From positions 1-33,350 of the forward strand of contig MKUV01000059.1 of the NCBI GenBank assembly GCA_001898725.1: a stretch of DNA of 33,350 bases, written 5' to 3'. Source of the stretch: Caedibacter sp. 37-49. GTDB taxonomy: Bacteria; Pseudomonadota; Alphaproteobacteria; Caedimonadales; Caedimonadaceae. Numbering within the stretch: the stretch's first letter is position 1; every line of letters starts with the position of its first letter. The position numbers and the translations under genes are program-made. Positions 7,877-16,239 of this stretch are shown in pieces. The notes beneath the pieces were generated by a model. The model was not told where the DNA came from. It was given only the letters and a program-made list of their open reading frames with translations, and ran no database searches.

Positions 7877-8407
7877 TTATTGAGTTATATGCTTCTGAGT
7901 TGCTCCAAATATAATCCAAGGAATAAAGCTTGAAAGACCAGCGGCAATATTAGGTCCACGCTTTTTTAATATATTATCGGCTCCTGGACAGTTTTTATTA
8001 ATAAAATACTTTGTCGTTGCTCCAGCAGTTAACCCTACAGCAAGCCCACCTAAAACCCAGGGTGTATACATTTCCTGAGATTCAATATCAAAAGCATTAC
8101 TCACTAGTAATCCACAACCCGTACCGGCGAATCCCATGTACCACATGAGACGATAATTACTAAGAAAGTCATTTACAGAATGAGTTAATTCTTTTAATTT
8201 ATCTAAATAGCTACGTGTTATTGAGTAACCATTATTCCAATCATACGCGTCATTTAAATTCTCCAACCCTTCACTTGTTCTATCTGTTGGTTTTTGGTTT
8301 ATAGGTCGTCTTTCTTCGTCATTAGGACTTGCCCATAAAGGTGTAAACGCAAGCAGGCCAATAATTGTGCTGTAAACCTTTAAGGATTTAGCAAAATTCC
8401 TGAACAT
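7877..8407 (-). CDS. Small exported/membrane protein, unknown family
   Basis: This 176-residue protein has a signal-like N-terminus ('VYSTIIGLLAFTPLWAS', cleavage probably after residue 27). A polar stretch follows, then three hydrophobic, glycine-rich segments (about 88-105, 115-134, 154-170), suggesting an integral membrane protein or a pore-like domain. A strong ribosome binding site (aaggaga) precedes the ATG. The U-box gene lies 74 bp downstream on the same strand, so the two could be co-transcribed. I do not recognise a family. Context suggests the host-interaction set but does not prove it. Confidence 0.6.
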   Translation of the reverse strand: MFRNFAKSLKVYSTIIGLLAFTPLWASPNDEERRPINQKPTDRTSEGLENLNDAYDWNNGYSITRSYLDKLKELTHSVNDFLSNYRLMWYMGFAGTGCGLLVSNAFDIESQEMYTPWVLGGLAVGLTAGATTKYFINKNCPGADNILKKRGPNIAAGLSSFIPWIIFGATQKHITQ

Positions 8408-8628
8408 TTTTCATCTCCTTTTCAAATATATTAATGAATGGGTAACCCTTTATTATCAAAATAATATTGTTGTTATGTAAGTTACTTACTTGAATTATAA
8501 AAAATATTTAAATGATCTGAAATACTGTTAGATCACGGTATAGTTATTAATGAGACTAAAAGATATTCTAATAAATTACCTTTAAGTTATTTTTTAAGGA
8601 AATTTTAAGAGATCAAAAAATGCATATA

Positions 8629-9504
8629 TTATGGAATTAATATTTTATTTGTTTGTAAACAGTTTATAGCAGGTTGAAGTTTTAAATAAGCTGAAATAAC
8701 TTGGGTTTTATTAACATGCCCAGTTTTATTTTTGATATTTTTTAAGTAAAATTCAATTGTACGAGGAGATAATGATAGGCTTCGCGCAATTTCTTTAACA
8801 CTTTTTCCAAGAGCTAAGTAATGGAGACATTCTGTTTCTCTTTTTGATAACAATACTTCCTTATCTGTTCCTTGAACAGTAAGACGTTGTAACTGTGTCC
8901 TTAATAAAAATTGTTCTGCTTTTTGTGCCCATTTATCCTCATCTGAAATATTAGTGAGATTAAATTGTTGCTGAAAATATGCTCGTTTTTTTCGGTCATC
9001 AGCGTTAATTAGATCTGCAGATCGTTCATTAAAAAAGCGACAAAAATGCTTTAATAAATATAAATTTTGAAGATAAAACTGAGGGGCATACTCATCTTTT
9101 ACATTCATAGAAAAACTGTATAACTCAACAAAATTTAATTTATTCTTATAAATACCATAATGATGCCAAATATCATGAGCAAAAGCTAAATGTGCAAGAG
9201 AGTCTTTGTTTTTATCATATAAAGAAATATTTGAGGGATAAATAACATTTAGCTCCTGCTCTTGAGAGGTAGATTCTATATCAGAGGTAAAAGTATTTCC
9301 TTGGCTTTTTACATTAAAAAAGTATTCCTTTGTAAATTCTTTATTATTGGAGAAAGACAGGTAAGACCCATCTTCAAATATTTTAACATAACAAAAACAT
9401 TTAACTCCCAAGTCAAACAAAGGGTGACATATCTGAAGAAAATTTGGGAGATTCGCCATATAATATTCATAAGCAGAATAATTTAGTTTCTCTAAAAGAT
9501 TCAA
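8629..9504 (-). CDS. Solo LuxR-family transcriptional regulator
   Basis: The 291-residue regulator carries a C-terminal LuxR/GerE helix-turn-helix at about 218-275 ('LSKRETECLHYLALGKSVKE', 'SPRTIEFYLKNIKNKTG'). The N-terminal ~180 residues would be the sensory domain. They do not show the acyl-homoserine-lactone pocket motifs I would expect and are more like the PAS/GAF-like halves of orphan LuxR proteins found in intracellular bacteria. No luxI-type synthase is visible. The start is TTG at 9504 with an aagga site 7 nt upstream; an ATG overlapping it is out of frame. The gene is divergent from a cyclodipeptide synthase gene across a 231-bp gap, so its ligand may be a cyclodipeptide (inference). 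Confidence 0.85.
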   Translation of the reverse strand: MNLLEKLNYSAYEYYMANLPNFLQICHPLFDLGVKCFCYVKIFEDGSYLSFSNNKEFTKEYFFNVKSQGNTFTSDIESTSQEQELNVIYPSNISLYDKNKDSLAHLAFAHDIWHHYGIYKNKLNFVELYSFSMNVKDEYAPQFYLQNLYLLKHFCRFFNERSADLINADDRKKRAYFQQQFNLTNISDEDKWAQKAEQFLLRTQLQRLTVQGTDKEVLLSKRETECLHYLALGKSVKEIARSLSLSPRTIEFYLKNIKNKTGHVNKTQVISAYLKLQPAINCLQTNKILIP

Positions 9505-9694
9505 TCCATTTTCCTTATATTAAGATCATTAATGGAAAAATTATACCAAATGAGTTATCAGTAATTTTTCTTAAATTCTAATTTATCTATATTATTCTGT
9601 AAATAAAATATTGACCTTGCTCCGTATATTGAAGCATTACTCTTTCAGCAATTCAAATAAGGCAAACAACACAGTTGTCTTTTCGTTCATTCTA

Positions 9695-9712
9695 GATATG
9701 ATTTGGCATATC
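9695..9712. promoter_or_regulatory. Dyad in the LuxR/CDPS intergenic region
   Basis: The sequence gatatg-atttgg-catatc is a 6-6-6 inverted repeat ending 23 bp upstream of the cyclodipeptide synthase start. LuxR proteins bind dyads of about 18-20 bp, so this is a candidate site. It does not match the classical lux box and could be chance. A weak promoter-like pair (TTGACC at 9611, CATTAC at 9635) lies upstream. Confidence 0.3.
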
Positions 9713-9735
9713 TTTACAATAAAAAGCAAGTTTAG

Positions 9736-10455
9736 ATGCAATTAGAAAACTTAAACTTATACAAGAAGGCAAAGGCAACATTTTTGTATCAAACGGAAGA
9801 AAAAAGTAATTTTCCGCATTCTAAAGCTGTACTGTTAATTAGCGTAGGGCAAGCTAATCATGAAGGCGCAAGATTAGAAGCCACTATAAAGCTAATAAAC
9901 GACAATTTTCAGTCATGTGATGTGGCAGTATGTGACACTTTACAAAGGCATACTATACAAATGAGTGAGTTATCTTCGCCTGAAGAAGCTTATACTAAAT
10001 CCATGATAGAGGGAAAACAATGGGTAAAAAGAAATAAGAAACATTTAATGCTACTCAACGTACCAAACGAAATATTTTTTTGGGATAAATATCTTAAAAG
10101 TAAAGACTTTTTACATTGTAAAGATAAAATTGTGCATGCTTATCAAAATGATGAAATTTTTAAAAGTTCAATGCATGTAACCATTGAGGAATTTGTTAGA
10201 AGATATGAACGTCGTTCAACAGGTGTAAACAGAGAAAAATTAGAAGAATACTGTTTTAACTATCTTACTGAAGAATGTGCAATCATGATGCTAATGTGGC
10301 CAAAATGTGAATATAATTATATTATTTATCCAGGTAATATGCCCAAAGTTTTAGCAACAGCACGTGATAAGTTTGTTTTTCCTTATAATCCAAATCTTCT
10401 CAAATGGACTCAAGTTTACATAAGAAGCAAAATAGTTTCTCCTACTCTATGTTAG
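9736..10455 (+). CDS. tRNA-dependent cyclodipeptide synthase (XYP-type)
   Basis: This 239-residue protein matches the CDPS family in length and in every landmark I can place against Streptomyces AlbC. The Ser nucleophile is S36 in 'LLISVGQ' (AlbC S37), and position 40 is Gln (Q39). 'VCDTLQRHTIQM' corresponds to the strand with the conserved Asp. Y176 and E180 in 'NYLTEEC' (AlbC Y178, E182) have the correct four-residue spacing. 'YP' at 198-199 matches the Y-P pair of the XYP subfamily. CDPSs take two aminoacyl-tRNAs and make a cyclic dipeptide through an aminoacyl-enzyme on the Ser. The amino-acid specificity cannot be read. No oxidase or methyltransferase tailoring gene is adjacent; the neighbour is a divergent LuxR regulator. 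No clear Shine-Dalgarno precedes the ATG. A dead IS5 element lies 140 bp downstream. Confidence 0.85.
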   Translation: MQLENLNLYKKAKATFLYQTEEKSNFPHSKAVLLISVGQANHEGARLEATIKLINDNFQSCDVAVCDTLQRHTIQMSELSSPEEAYTKSMIEGKQWVKRNKKHLMLLNVPNEIFFWDKYLKSKDFLHCKDKIVHAYQNDEIFKSSMHVTIEEFVRRYERRSTGVNREKLEEYCFNYLTEECAIMMLMWPKCEYNYIIYPGNMPKVLATARDKFVFPYNPNLLKWTQVYIRSKIVSPTLC

Positions 10456-10592
10456 ATCTATGATAACATTTATCTTTCGCCTAAATCAGGGTAACCTAAA
10501 AAATGAGTCATTATAGCGGGCAAAGTCAAAAGCAAGTATTTATAGATACCTATTATTAAGAAAGTTAGAATTAGAGAAAGTATAAAAAAACT

Positions 10593-11474
10593 GGCGTTGT
10601 TGCTTAATTCTGATTCAAATATTATTTGAGTAAGTTTTAGATCATTATTGAGGGAGTGATGATTAAGAATTCTATGAGCAAAAAGAAGAAGTACAAGGTT
10701 ACGAACTGGCGGGAGTAAAATAAAGCTCTTAGAACAAGAGGTTCCTTAACATTTTGGTTTAGTGATGATTTTGAGAAGGGATGGTTTGCAACTTCTGCTG
10801 ATACTCCTCAGCGAGGACGTCCTTTTACTTATTCTAAAACGTGTATTACCTTGATACTCACCTTACGACATATTTTTAAATTGGCCTTAAGACAGCTCAT
10901 AGGTTTTGTTGACTCTTTACTAAAATTGATGGGAAAGACTTTACCTGTGCCTGATTTTAGCCGTTTATCAAAAATAGCAACTGAGCCCTTATCTCGTTTA
11001 TCCCTTGCTTGTTTAAAAAAACCAAGCCATGTGATTATCGATTCTTCAGGACTGAAGGTCTTTGGGGAGAGAGAATGGCTAGAGACTAAGTATGGAAAAC
11101 AATATCAACGGAAAGTATGGAGGAAGCTTCATATTGGCATTAATGATAAGGGTGAGATTATAGCAAAAGAGATGACTGACCATTTAACTTATGACAGAGC
11201 TCTTGTTGATTCTTTATTACATCAAGGAGGGACTGAACATATTGATGAGCTTTTAGCGGATGGTGGGTATGATAGTCATTAGATTTATCAGTATTCAGAA
11301 GCACACCAGATTAAGCCTATTATTCCGCCACCCAATCATGCAGTTATTTCATATGAGATGAACCCAACTTTAAGAGATCCAATAGTCGCTTATATCAAGA
11401 AGAGAGGTTACTGGGCTTGGTACCATAAGAATCAATACGGTCGCAGGAATAAAGTTGAAAATACTTTAGGTTAA
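10593..11474 (+). mobile_element. Degenerate IS5-family element, right end lost
   Basis: The left end carries ggcgttgttgc (10593-10603), similar to the outer repeat of IS903-like elements. A matching right repeat was not found before the gene at 11527, so the element is truncated. The transposase inside has nonsense codons and a lost 3' end. Confidence 0.6.
10674..11474 (+). pseudogene. IS5-family transposase pseudogene
   Basis: One frame runs from the ATG at 10674 through 'KYKVTNWRE' to a TAA at 10716 where a Tyr is expected ('NWREY.KAL'). It continues 'ALRTRGSLTFWFSDDF', 'VIIDSSGLKVFGE' (first catalytic Asp) and 'LLADGGYDSH' (second Asp), then hits a TAG at 11280. It goes on 'KPIIPPPNHAVISYEMNPT' and 'WYHKNQYGRRNKVENTLG' to a TAA at 11472, just after the third catalytic residue (Glu in 'VENT'). 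The normal C-terminus is missing. With two internal stops and a truncation it cannot make an active enzyme. It is a different IS5 relative from the intact copy at 1025-2156 and resembles the minus-strand fragment near 20343-20548. Confidence 0.88.
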
Positions 11475-11526
11475 TTTTCAATATACCTTTAGTGATGAAA
11501 AAAATTACAAAACATCAGAGGAAAAA

Positions 11527-12117
11527 ATGAAACTTAAACATATTATATTATCAGCTTTAATATTAACTGCACTTCCAGCGCCTATTATGGCTTCATCTAC
11601 TTTAACTTATGAAGAAATTTACAACAAATATGAATACAGAAAGACAGGTCGTTACGACGTAGATAAGTATTTTAACCTTGCAGATCAAGAAAAGCCTGCT
11701 TATTTAAGAAAAGAAATAAAAAAGAATAAGGAATTTGTCGCAAAGATAGAGGAAAAGATCGAACAGGATAATACTCCAGAACTTAATGGAATGTACTACG
11801 CTATGATGGGTAGCCTTTTTAGAGCAAGGGAAAGTATGTTCGATCTACTAAAGAGTGTTCATAAAGATTTAAAAAAAATCGAAGAGGTTGATGCAAAAAC
11901 ATGCCCTATTTTCAAAAAGGAATATTATGAGGAAGCTATTAATAAATTCGAAACGGTAATAAATGTAAATGACGCTACAAGCCTTAGAGAATTTTATGGA
12001 CAATCATTTAAAAGCTTGAAAGCTGAAATCTTATTTTACTATGGTATAACATTTAGATATGCTCGCTCAACGCCTATATATTACCTAAGTATAATTTACT
12101 CATGGATTTTACTTTAA
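11527..12117 (+). CDS. Exported protein, unknown family
   Basis: The 196-residue product has a clean signal peptide (about 1-22, 'HIILSALILTALPAPIMAS', cleavage after Ala-Ser). The mature part is charged and helical with repeated Lys/Glu stretches. The last ~25 residues turn unusually hydrophobic and aromatic ('PIYYLSIIYSWILL'), which may be a terminal anchor or the product of a frameshift that replaced the original end. A ribosome site (gagg) lies 7 nt upstream of the ATG. The gene begins 52 bp after the dead IS5 transposase. I recognise no domain. Confidence 0.6.
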   Translation: MKLKHIILSALILTALPAPIMASSTLTYEEIYNKYEYRKTGRYDVDKYFNLADQEKPAYLRKEIKKNKEFVAKIEEKIEQDNTPELNGMYYAMMGSLFRARESMFDLLKSVHKDLKKIEEVDAKTCPIFKKEYYEEAINKFETVINVNDATSLREFYGQSFKSLKAEILFYYGITFRYARSTPIYYLSIIYSWILL

Positions 12118-12293
12118 TAAATTTCTACTATTTTCAAGTTTAAATATGGAAGTGTCTATATTAATAGTTTTAAGAGGGATGTGAATAATAATTATTTTCT
12201 AAGTCTTTTTAAATACCAATATTTCTCTCTTGGGTTTATCGATTATCCATAAGGTTAACAAAAGACGAGAATATCAAGAAAATTAGGAGAATT

Positions 12294-12464
12294 ATGATGA
12301 ATGTTAAAGCTCAATTTAAGGATCTAACTTAATCCCTATTCAATGTAGTAATATTGTTATTAAACGTAATTGCTAGTATTCCCGTATCAGCAAGTATTAT
12401 AGATTATGATCAAGGACATAATAATGTTATTGTCAGATTTAGATGTGTTGAAGAATACTATTAA
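12294..12464 (+). pseudogene. Broken small secreted-peptide gene
   Basis: An aggaga ribosome site (12285-12290) precedes ATGATG and 'NVKAQFKDLT', after which a TAA at 12330 interrupts the frame. The frame then continues with a textbook signal-peptide core and cleavage site ('NVVILLLNVIASIPVSAS') and a short mature part ('IIDYDQGHNNVIVRFRC') to the stop at 12462. Without the TAA it would be an exported peptide of about 56 residues. It resembles the other tiny exported products here (20909-21513). No start follows the stop codon in frame. It may instead be a real but recoded or mis-sequenced gene. Confidence 0.5.
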
Positions 12465-13261
12465 TTAAGCATATGATCAAAAATCACTTCTGCTTTGGTG
12501 CTTGTCGTAAATTTAGCTAATGCCTCAGGGTTAATCTTGTTTTGAGATATATCAATGAGTTCAAGATTTGGCATTGTAAGAAAATATTGTAGCGCTTCAG
12601 CATCAAATCTAGTTGCTCTTACATAAACGCGTTTGAGAGATTTAATTTGAGAAATATTGTAAATACCCTCATTTCCAAGATTAATAAATCCGCAATCAAG
12701 GCTTTCTAAACGAGTCAGTCCTTGTAAACAAGCAATGCCTTTAGAAGTGATGAAATTATGAACAATATTTAAATCTTGTAAGTTAACGAGTGATTTACCA
12801 ATAATATCCATGTCAGCGTCTTTAAAATAGTTTTGAGCAGCATTGAGAGTTTGCAAACTTTTAAATAGACACAATGTTGGGACCACATTAGATTCCAAAC
12901 CATTATTCTCAATATCAAGAGTTAGTAAAGTTTCTTGGCTAGAAATGAGTGGTGTTAAACCAACTCTTTTAATATTAGTAGAGGCAAGCCCTATATCTTC
13001 ATATTGTCCCTGTTGCAATAAAAGAACATCGGCTTGTTCAAGAGATTGTTCTCTAAAATCAAGCGCTTTGGTATGATAAATAGGCTTTAAAGGAATAACT
13101 AATCCCTCTTGATGACTTGTCAAGTGATTATGCTTACCAAAAGAATTATCAGTATTAGAATTATCCATTACGATTGTGCTCGCAGTAGAGACATTACAAT
13201 TAATTCCAATGCAGAGTGCAAAAAACAAAACACTAGAATAATTTGTATTAAAATACCTCAT
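12461..13261 (-). CDS. Exported leucine-rich-repeat protein
   Basis: The protein has 266 residues, with an N-terminal export signal ('SSVLFFALCIGINCNVSTAS', cleavage about residue 27). From about residue 85 to 255 it shows consecutive leucine-rich repeats: 'LLTLDIENNGLES', 'LQTLNAAQNYFKD', 'LQDLNIVHNFITSKG', 'LESLDCGFINLGNEG', 'LKRVYVRATRFDAEA' and 'LELIDISQNKINPEA'. The spacing and the 'xxxGxxxL' caps resemble ribonuclease-inhibitor-type repeats. LRR domains bind proteins; in an exported protein of an intracellular bacterium a host partner is likely, but no enzymatic domain is present. A gaggt ribosome site precedes the ATG. It is convergent with the broken small gene and overlaps its end by 4 bp. 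Confidence 0.82.
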   Translation of the reverse strand: MRYFNTNYSSVLFFALCIGINCNVSTASTIVMDNSNTDNSFGKHNHLTSHQEGLVIPLKPIYHTKALDFREQSLEQADVLLLQQGQYEDIGLASTNIKRVGLTPLISSQETLLTLDIENNGLESNVVPTLCLFKSLQTLNAAQNYFKDADMDIIGKSLVNLQDLNIVHNFITSKGIACLQGLTRLESLDCGFINLGNEGIYNISQIKSLKRVYVRATRFDAEALQYFLTMPNLELIDISQNKINPEALAKFTTSTKAEVIFDHMLN

Positions 13262-13361
13262 TTCTTACCTCAAAACTTTATATTTCAGTACAATTTATAA
13301 TATAAAAATGTTGATTTGTCAAATTAGATCCTTACTATGCTTTAATTTAATAATTTCATTA

Positions 13362-14069
13362 TTATTCTAAATAGACACTATTAATGCGTCCTTGAAGCTT
13401 AGGATTTTCTAAAGAATGCTTGTCAGCCAATAAAGCATCAATAAAATCCTTAGCGAACATGATAATAATTATATTATCTTTTAGGCCAAGTGATTTAATT
13501 TTTGGAGGAGAAATTTTTTCTTTTTCGAAAACTTCTGCAAGAGGAATAGATAAGCGATACTTAATTTCTAGAGAGTCAGGCCGCAAATCATCTTCCTTAG
13601 CTTGTTCAGCTAGCATCTTATTTACTGAAAGATGGATGTTACCCTTTTGTATTGCTTCATGTAAATAATTTTCAATTTGCTTAATAGTTTCTTCTTTAAA
13701 AAGTGTAAAGAGTGATTTGCCGACAAGGGGTCTAAGGCTATTTTTTCTAAAATTTGCATCGATAGTCTTACCTTGCGTGATATCTTTACTTAGATTTAAT
13801 TTTTTTAAACTTTCTACATCAGGCAAATTATCTTGATTGTATTTTGACCATAATGCATAAGCCTCAGAACCGTGCTTTCTTCTTAACTCATTTTTAATAA
13901 ATTCTATATTTTCTACTTCTGAAACAATCTTAGTTGCAATAGTTTTTAGAACATTTTTATCTGCTTGTAAGCCTTCAAGAGTATAACCTGAGACACAAGC
14001 ATAAGATTTTACAAATATGCACAGCGATATACATAAAACAACATAAAATAGTTTATTAAAAAGTTTCAT
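13362..14069 (-). CDS. Exported protein, unknown family
   Basis: The 235-residue product has a signal peptide ('LFYVVLCISLCIFVKSYA', cleavage about residue 24, before Cys-Val). The Cys directly after the cleavage site is not in a standard lipobox. The mature protein is mixed alpha/beta by composition, with conserved-looking blocks 'RPLVGKSLFTLFKEETIKQI' and 'SLGLKDNIIIIMFAKDFIDA' near the C-terminus. I do not recognise a family. Only a weak ribosome site is visible. It lies on the same strand as the LRR gene, 100 bp upstream of it, with no clear terminator between them. Confidence 0.6.
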   Translation of the reverse strand: MKLFNKLFYVVLCISLCIFVKSYACVSGYTLEGLQADKNVLKTIATKIVSEVENIEFIKNELRRKHGSEAYALWSKYNQDNLPDVESLKKLNLSKDITQGKTIDANFRKNSLRPLVGKSLFTLFKEETIKQIENYLHEAIQKGNIHLSVNKMLAEQAKEDDLRPDSLEIKYRLSIPLAEVFEKEKISPPKIKSLGLKDNIIIIMFAKDFIDALLADKHSLENPKLQGRINSVYLE

Positions 14070-14524
14070 AGTTATAATCCATAAATTGATGAATATAACT
14101 TTTATATAGCATATAATGGTTGTCTCTTCAATAAAAATATGCCAAAAAGTAATTAATTTATAAAGGTTTAATTTTAAAGTAGTGAACTAAAGGATATTGA
14201 TAAGGTTCTGGTGCAAGTTTGCGACAAGAGAGTAAGCTGGAGAGATAAAATAACTGTAGATTTTAATTATGAAATTTTTTTACCATTTGTTCCACATCTC
14301 TCAATATTTATAAGATTTTTGCGCATAAAATATTTTAATATTCTCAATGCTCCTCCAAAGATAAATGGTAGTCTCCAATAGATTTAAGTAGGTGAAAACT
14401 TTCTAACAACACTGTCCGGTTTCGGGGATGGATTACGCTCTCAAATAAAATTTATTTTTTAATATTTAATTAATTTTTAATAAATAAATATTATATTTAA
14501 ATTTATAAAAGAAGGAGACTATAC
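14070..14524. other. Gene-free gap, possible IS end
   Basis: No coding frame is convincing. The stretch ggttctggtgcaagtttgcg (14203-14222) resembles the terminal repeat of IS6-family elements, but no partner repeat or transposase remnant was found. The 3' part is the promoter region of the gene at 14525, which has an excellent ribosome site (agaaggag). Confidence 0.25.
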
Positions 14525-14878
14525 ATGAAAAAATTAAATTTAACTGCATTATTGGCATCATTTTTTATCTTAACTGGCCTCAATCAGGCATGGGGTACAA
14601 ATATTACTGTTAAAAATTTTGATCTTAGCTTTACCGTGGCCCCTCATTTACCAAGCCCTTACATTGTGGAATTACATCATCCTCTAGGAAAAGTTGAAGT
14701 GGATTTACCCAATACAGGTAATCAAACTGTGCAAGCTAATGCTATTACTGGTTTTACAAAAGTAATAGTTAGAGAAAGATCTACTGGAAATGTTAGGTTA
14801 AGAAAAAATATTTTACCACCAACCCCCACAGCAGATGTTAATGTCGCAGTACATAGTAAGTATTTAGTTATTGGTTAA
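14525..14878 (+). CDS. Small exported beta-rich protein, unknown family
   Basis: The 117-residue product has a signal peptide ('LTALLASFFILTGLNQAWG', cleavage about residue 24). The mature ~93 residues alternate hydrophobic and polar residues with several Pro/Gly turns ('VAPHLPSPYIVELHHPLG', 'VEVDLPNTG'), suggesting a small beta-sandwich. The C-terminus ends in 'HSKYLVIG'. It has the strongest Shine-Dalgarno in this part of the window (agaaggag, 8 nt before ATG) and is followed by hairpins, including the one at 14982, so it is probably a monocistronic, well-expressed secreted protein. No family is recognised. Confidence 0.65.
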   Translation: MKKLNLTALLASFFILTGLNQAWGTNITVKNFDLSFTVAPHLPSPYIVELHHPLGKVEVDLPNTGNQTVQANAITGFTKVIVRERSTGNVRLRKNILPPTPTADVNVAVHSKYLVIG

Positions 14879-14981
14879 AAACCAATCTAAAGTGTGCTTA
14901 AAAATTTGAGATGTTTCATTTAAAATGAAATAAGATTACTTTGAAATCCTAAAGCTTAAGAAAAATCTTAAAACTAAACAA

Positions 14982-15005
14982 CCCCCTTGCTTATAAGTGA
15001 GGGGG
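14982..15005. terminator. GC-rich stem-loop, probable terminator
   Basis: The arms cccccttgctt and aagtgaggggg pair over up to 11 bp (two wobble pairs) about 100 bp after the stop at 14878. The following T-run is poor on the plus strand, so termination efficiency is uncertain. A smaller A/T hairpin (tttcattt/aaatgaaa) sits at 14914-14930. Confidence 0.45.
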
Positions 15006-15133
15006 TAAAATTTATCACAAAAAAACCTTTTTTTGGTTTTGCTGCACTAGCAGGGGTAGTAGCCCGCTTTTGATACTGTCTTAAGGATCAAGGAATATCT
15101 TTAAGGATTTCAAAATTAATGGCATTTTTATAT

Positions 15134-15268
15134 TTAAGCACCTTGAAGCATATATGATGAATCCAATAATACTGTAGCGACTTCAGAAACATTAACGTTC
15201 GACAGCATGATATTGCCTAGTAAATATTTAACAACGCTTGCGCCTGGCTCATTTACATTAGCAAGCAA
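15134..15268 (-). pseudogene. vapC fragment (PIN toxin remnant)
   Basis: On the minus strand the frame reads 'LLANVNEPGASVVKYLLGNI', then 'MLSNVNVSEVATVLLDSSYM', then stops. This aligns residue by residue with 11-53 of the intact VapC at 5076-5468 ('LLVLLKNEPGADMIEPLLGR', 'IIMSSISVSEVAASLLNSDM'). The N-terminal catalytic Asp and the C-terminal half are missing. It marks a second, lost VapBC locus. The plus-strand ORF at 15207 starts inside this fragment by chance. Confidence 0.8.
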
Positions 15269-15272
15269 TCAA

Positions 15273-15737
15273 ATGACCAAAAGCTGGGTTTATGGATACC
15301 TATTTCGAATGTATCAGGATTTTCTTAAAGAAAATATTCGTATACTTGAAACTTCCAAGCGACACTTGCGTAAATCGCACTACAATCATATCAAAATTGT
15401 TTTATTCAACATACTTCATAATGACTACTTAAATGATATTAAAATGCTTGTAAATTGGGTTAAAGAAAGGAGTATTTCAAAGAAATCTGAGAACTATTTA
15501 GTTAAAGAAATTAAAAGAGTTATTAATAAGGATGCCTCAGAGATGAAGCTTGAAGACTATGAAAATTATTTCAATGATTTAAAAATTATAGCCCGAGGCA
15601 ATTCAGTCGTTCATTGTAAACTACCTATTATTAAGGAGTATGGTTTTAATGAGGCCTTTACGGAGCCAACTTATCATATTCGTCGCAATTTAAAGAAGGA
15701 ATTTAAGAAAAAAGGATCGCCCCCACAACCCAAGTAA
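15273..15737 (+). CDS. Hypothetical protein, possibly frameshifted
   Basis: The frame is open from 15207, but its first 22 codons are the antisense of a vapC fragment, so the ATG at 15273 is the likelier start (154 residues). The product is basic and helical ('KENIRILETSKRHLRKSHYN', 'YHIRRNLKKEFKKKG') and has no signal peptide. At the end, a run of A at about 15707-15715 could hide a frameshift: the next frame continues '..TTQVNITVSNNKNEIN' for some 25 codons before a stop. I do not recognise a family; a phage-derived origin is possible given the umuD-like and recombinase debris nearby. No good ribosome site is visible. Confidence 0.4.
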   Translation: MTKSWVYGYLFRMYQDFLKENIRILETSKRHLRKSHYNHIKIVLFNILHNDYLNDIKMLVNWVKERSISKKSENYLVKEIKRVINKDASEMKLEDYENYFNDLKIIARGNSVVHCKLPIIKEYGFNEAFTEPTYHIRRNLKKEFKKKGSPPQPK

Positions 15738-15942
15738 ATATCACTGTTTCAAATAATAAGAATGAGATAAATTCAGATCATCCTGATATGCCAGAAAGCA
15801 GAAAAAAAGGGATCATCTAAGCTGCTGAAAATGCAAAATCACACAAGATCTTCCTTTTATCCTTTTTTTATATTGATAAAATCAATGATAGCTTTCTATC
15901 GCATGCTAGTGGTTATCTAGAAAACCTCGTAGAATTAAATGA

Positions 15943-16158
15943 ACTTCTGATTCAAAACTGGCTGGCGAATTTTTCTTAAAAGTGATTAATGAAGCTATGA
16001 AAAAGTCAGGAATCTTTACAGGTGATTTACTCATTGTAGACCGAAGTCTTAAGCCAAAGTCAGGGGATATAGTCATTGCTGAGCTTGATGGAGAACTTTT
16101 AGTAAGACGCTATGAGAGATCGGGTAATAAAATAATTTATTGTAATCTATCTCCATGA
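15943..16158 (+). pseudogene. umuD/LexA-like (S24 peptidase) remnant with dead active site
   Basis: The open frame reads 'EFFLKVINEAMKKSGIFTGD', 'LLIVDRSLKPKSGDIVIAEL', 'DGELLVRRYERS', which matches the C-terminal protease core of UmuD/phage-repressor proteins. The usual 'GDSM' nucleophile block is 'NEAM' here, and the catalytic Lys position ('VKR') is Arg ('VRR'), so both catalytic residues are lost. There is no start upstream (stop at 15940), only an internal ATG at 15997. The C-terminal strand after 'CNLSP' is also missing. It is a remnant rather than a working gene. Confidence 0.7.
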
Positions 16159-16239
16159 GGTATCTCCCTATTTTTTCCAAATCGAGTTTACATCAATATC
16201 TTCAATACTTTAACTACTATCTCTTAGCCATAGTTCGGG

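Noticed and set aside
14203-14222. IS6-family terminal repeat
   Set aside because: It resembles the consensus, but no second end or transposase remnant was found; kept only as a weak note.
15207-15272. N-terminal extension of the hypothetical gene at 15273
   Set aside because: These 22 codons are the antisense of a recognisable vapC fragment, so they are unlikely to be coding.
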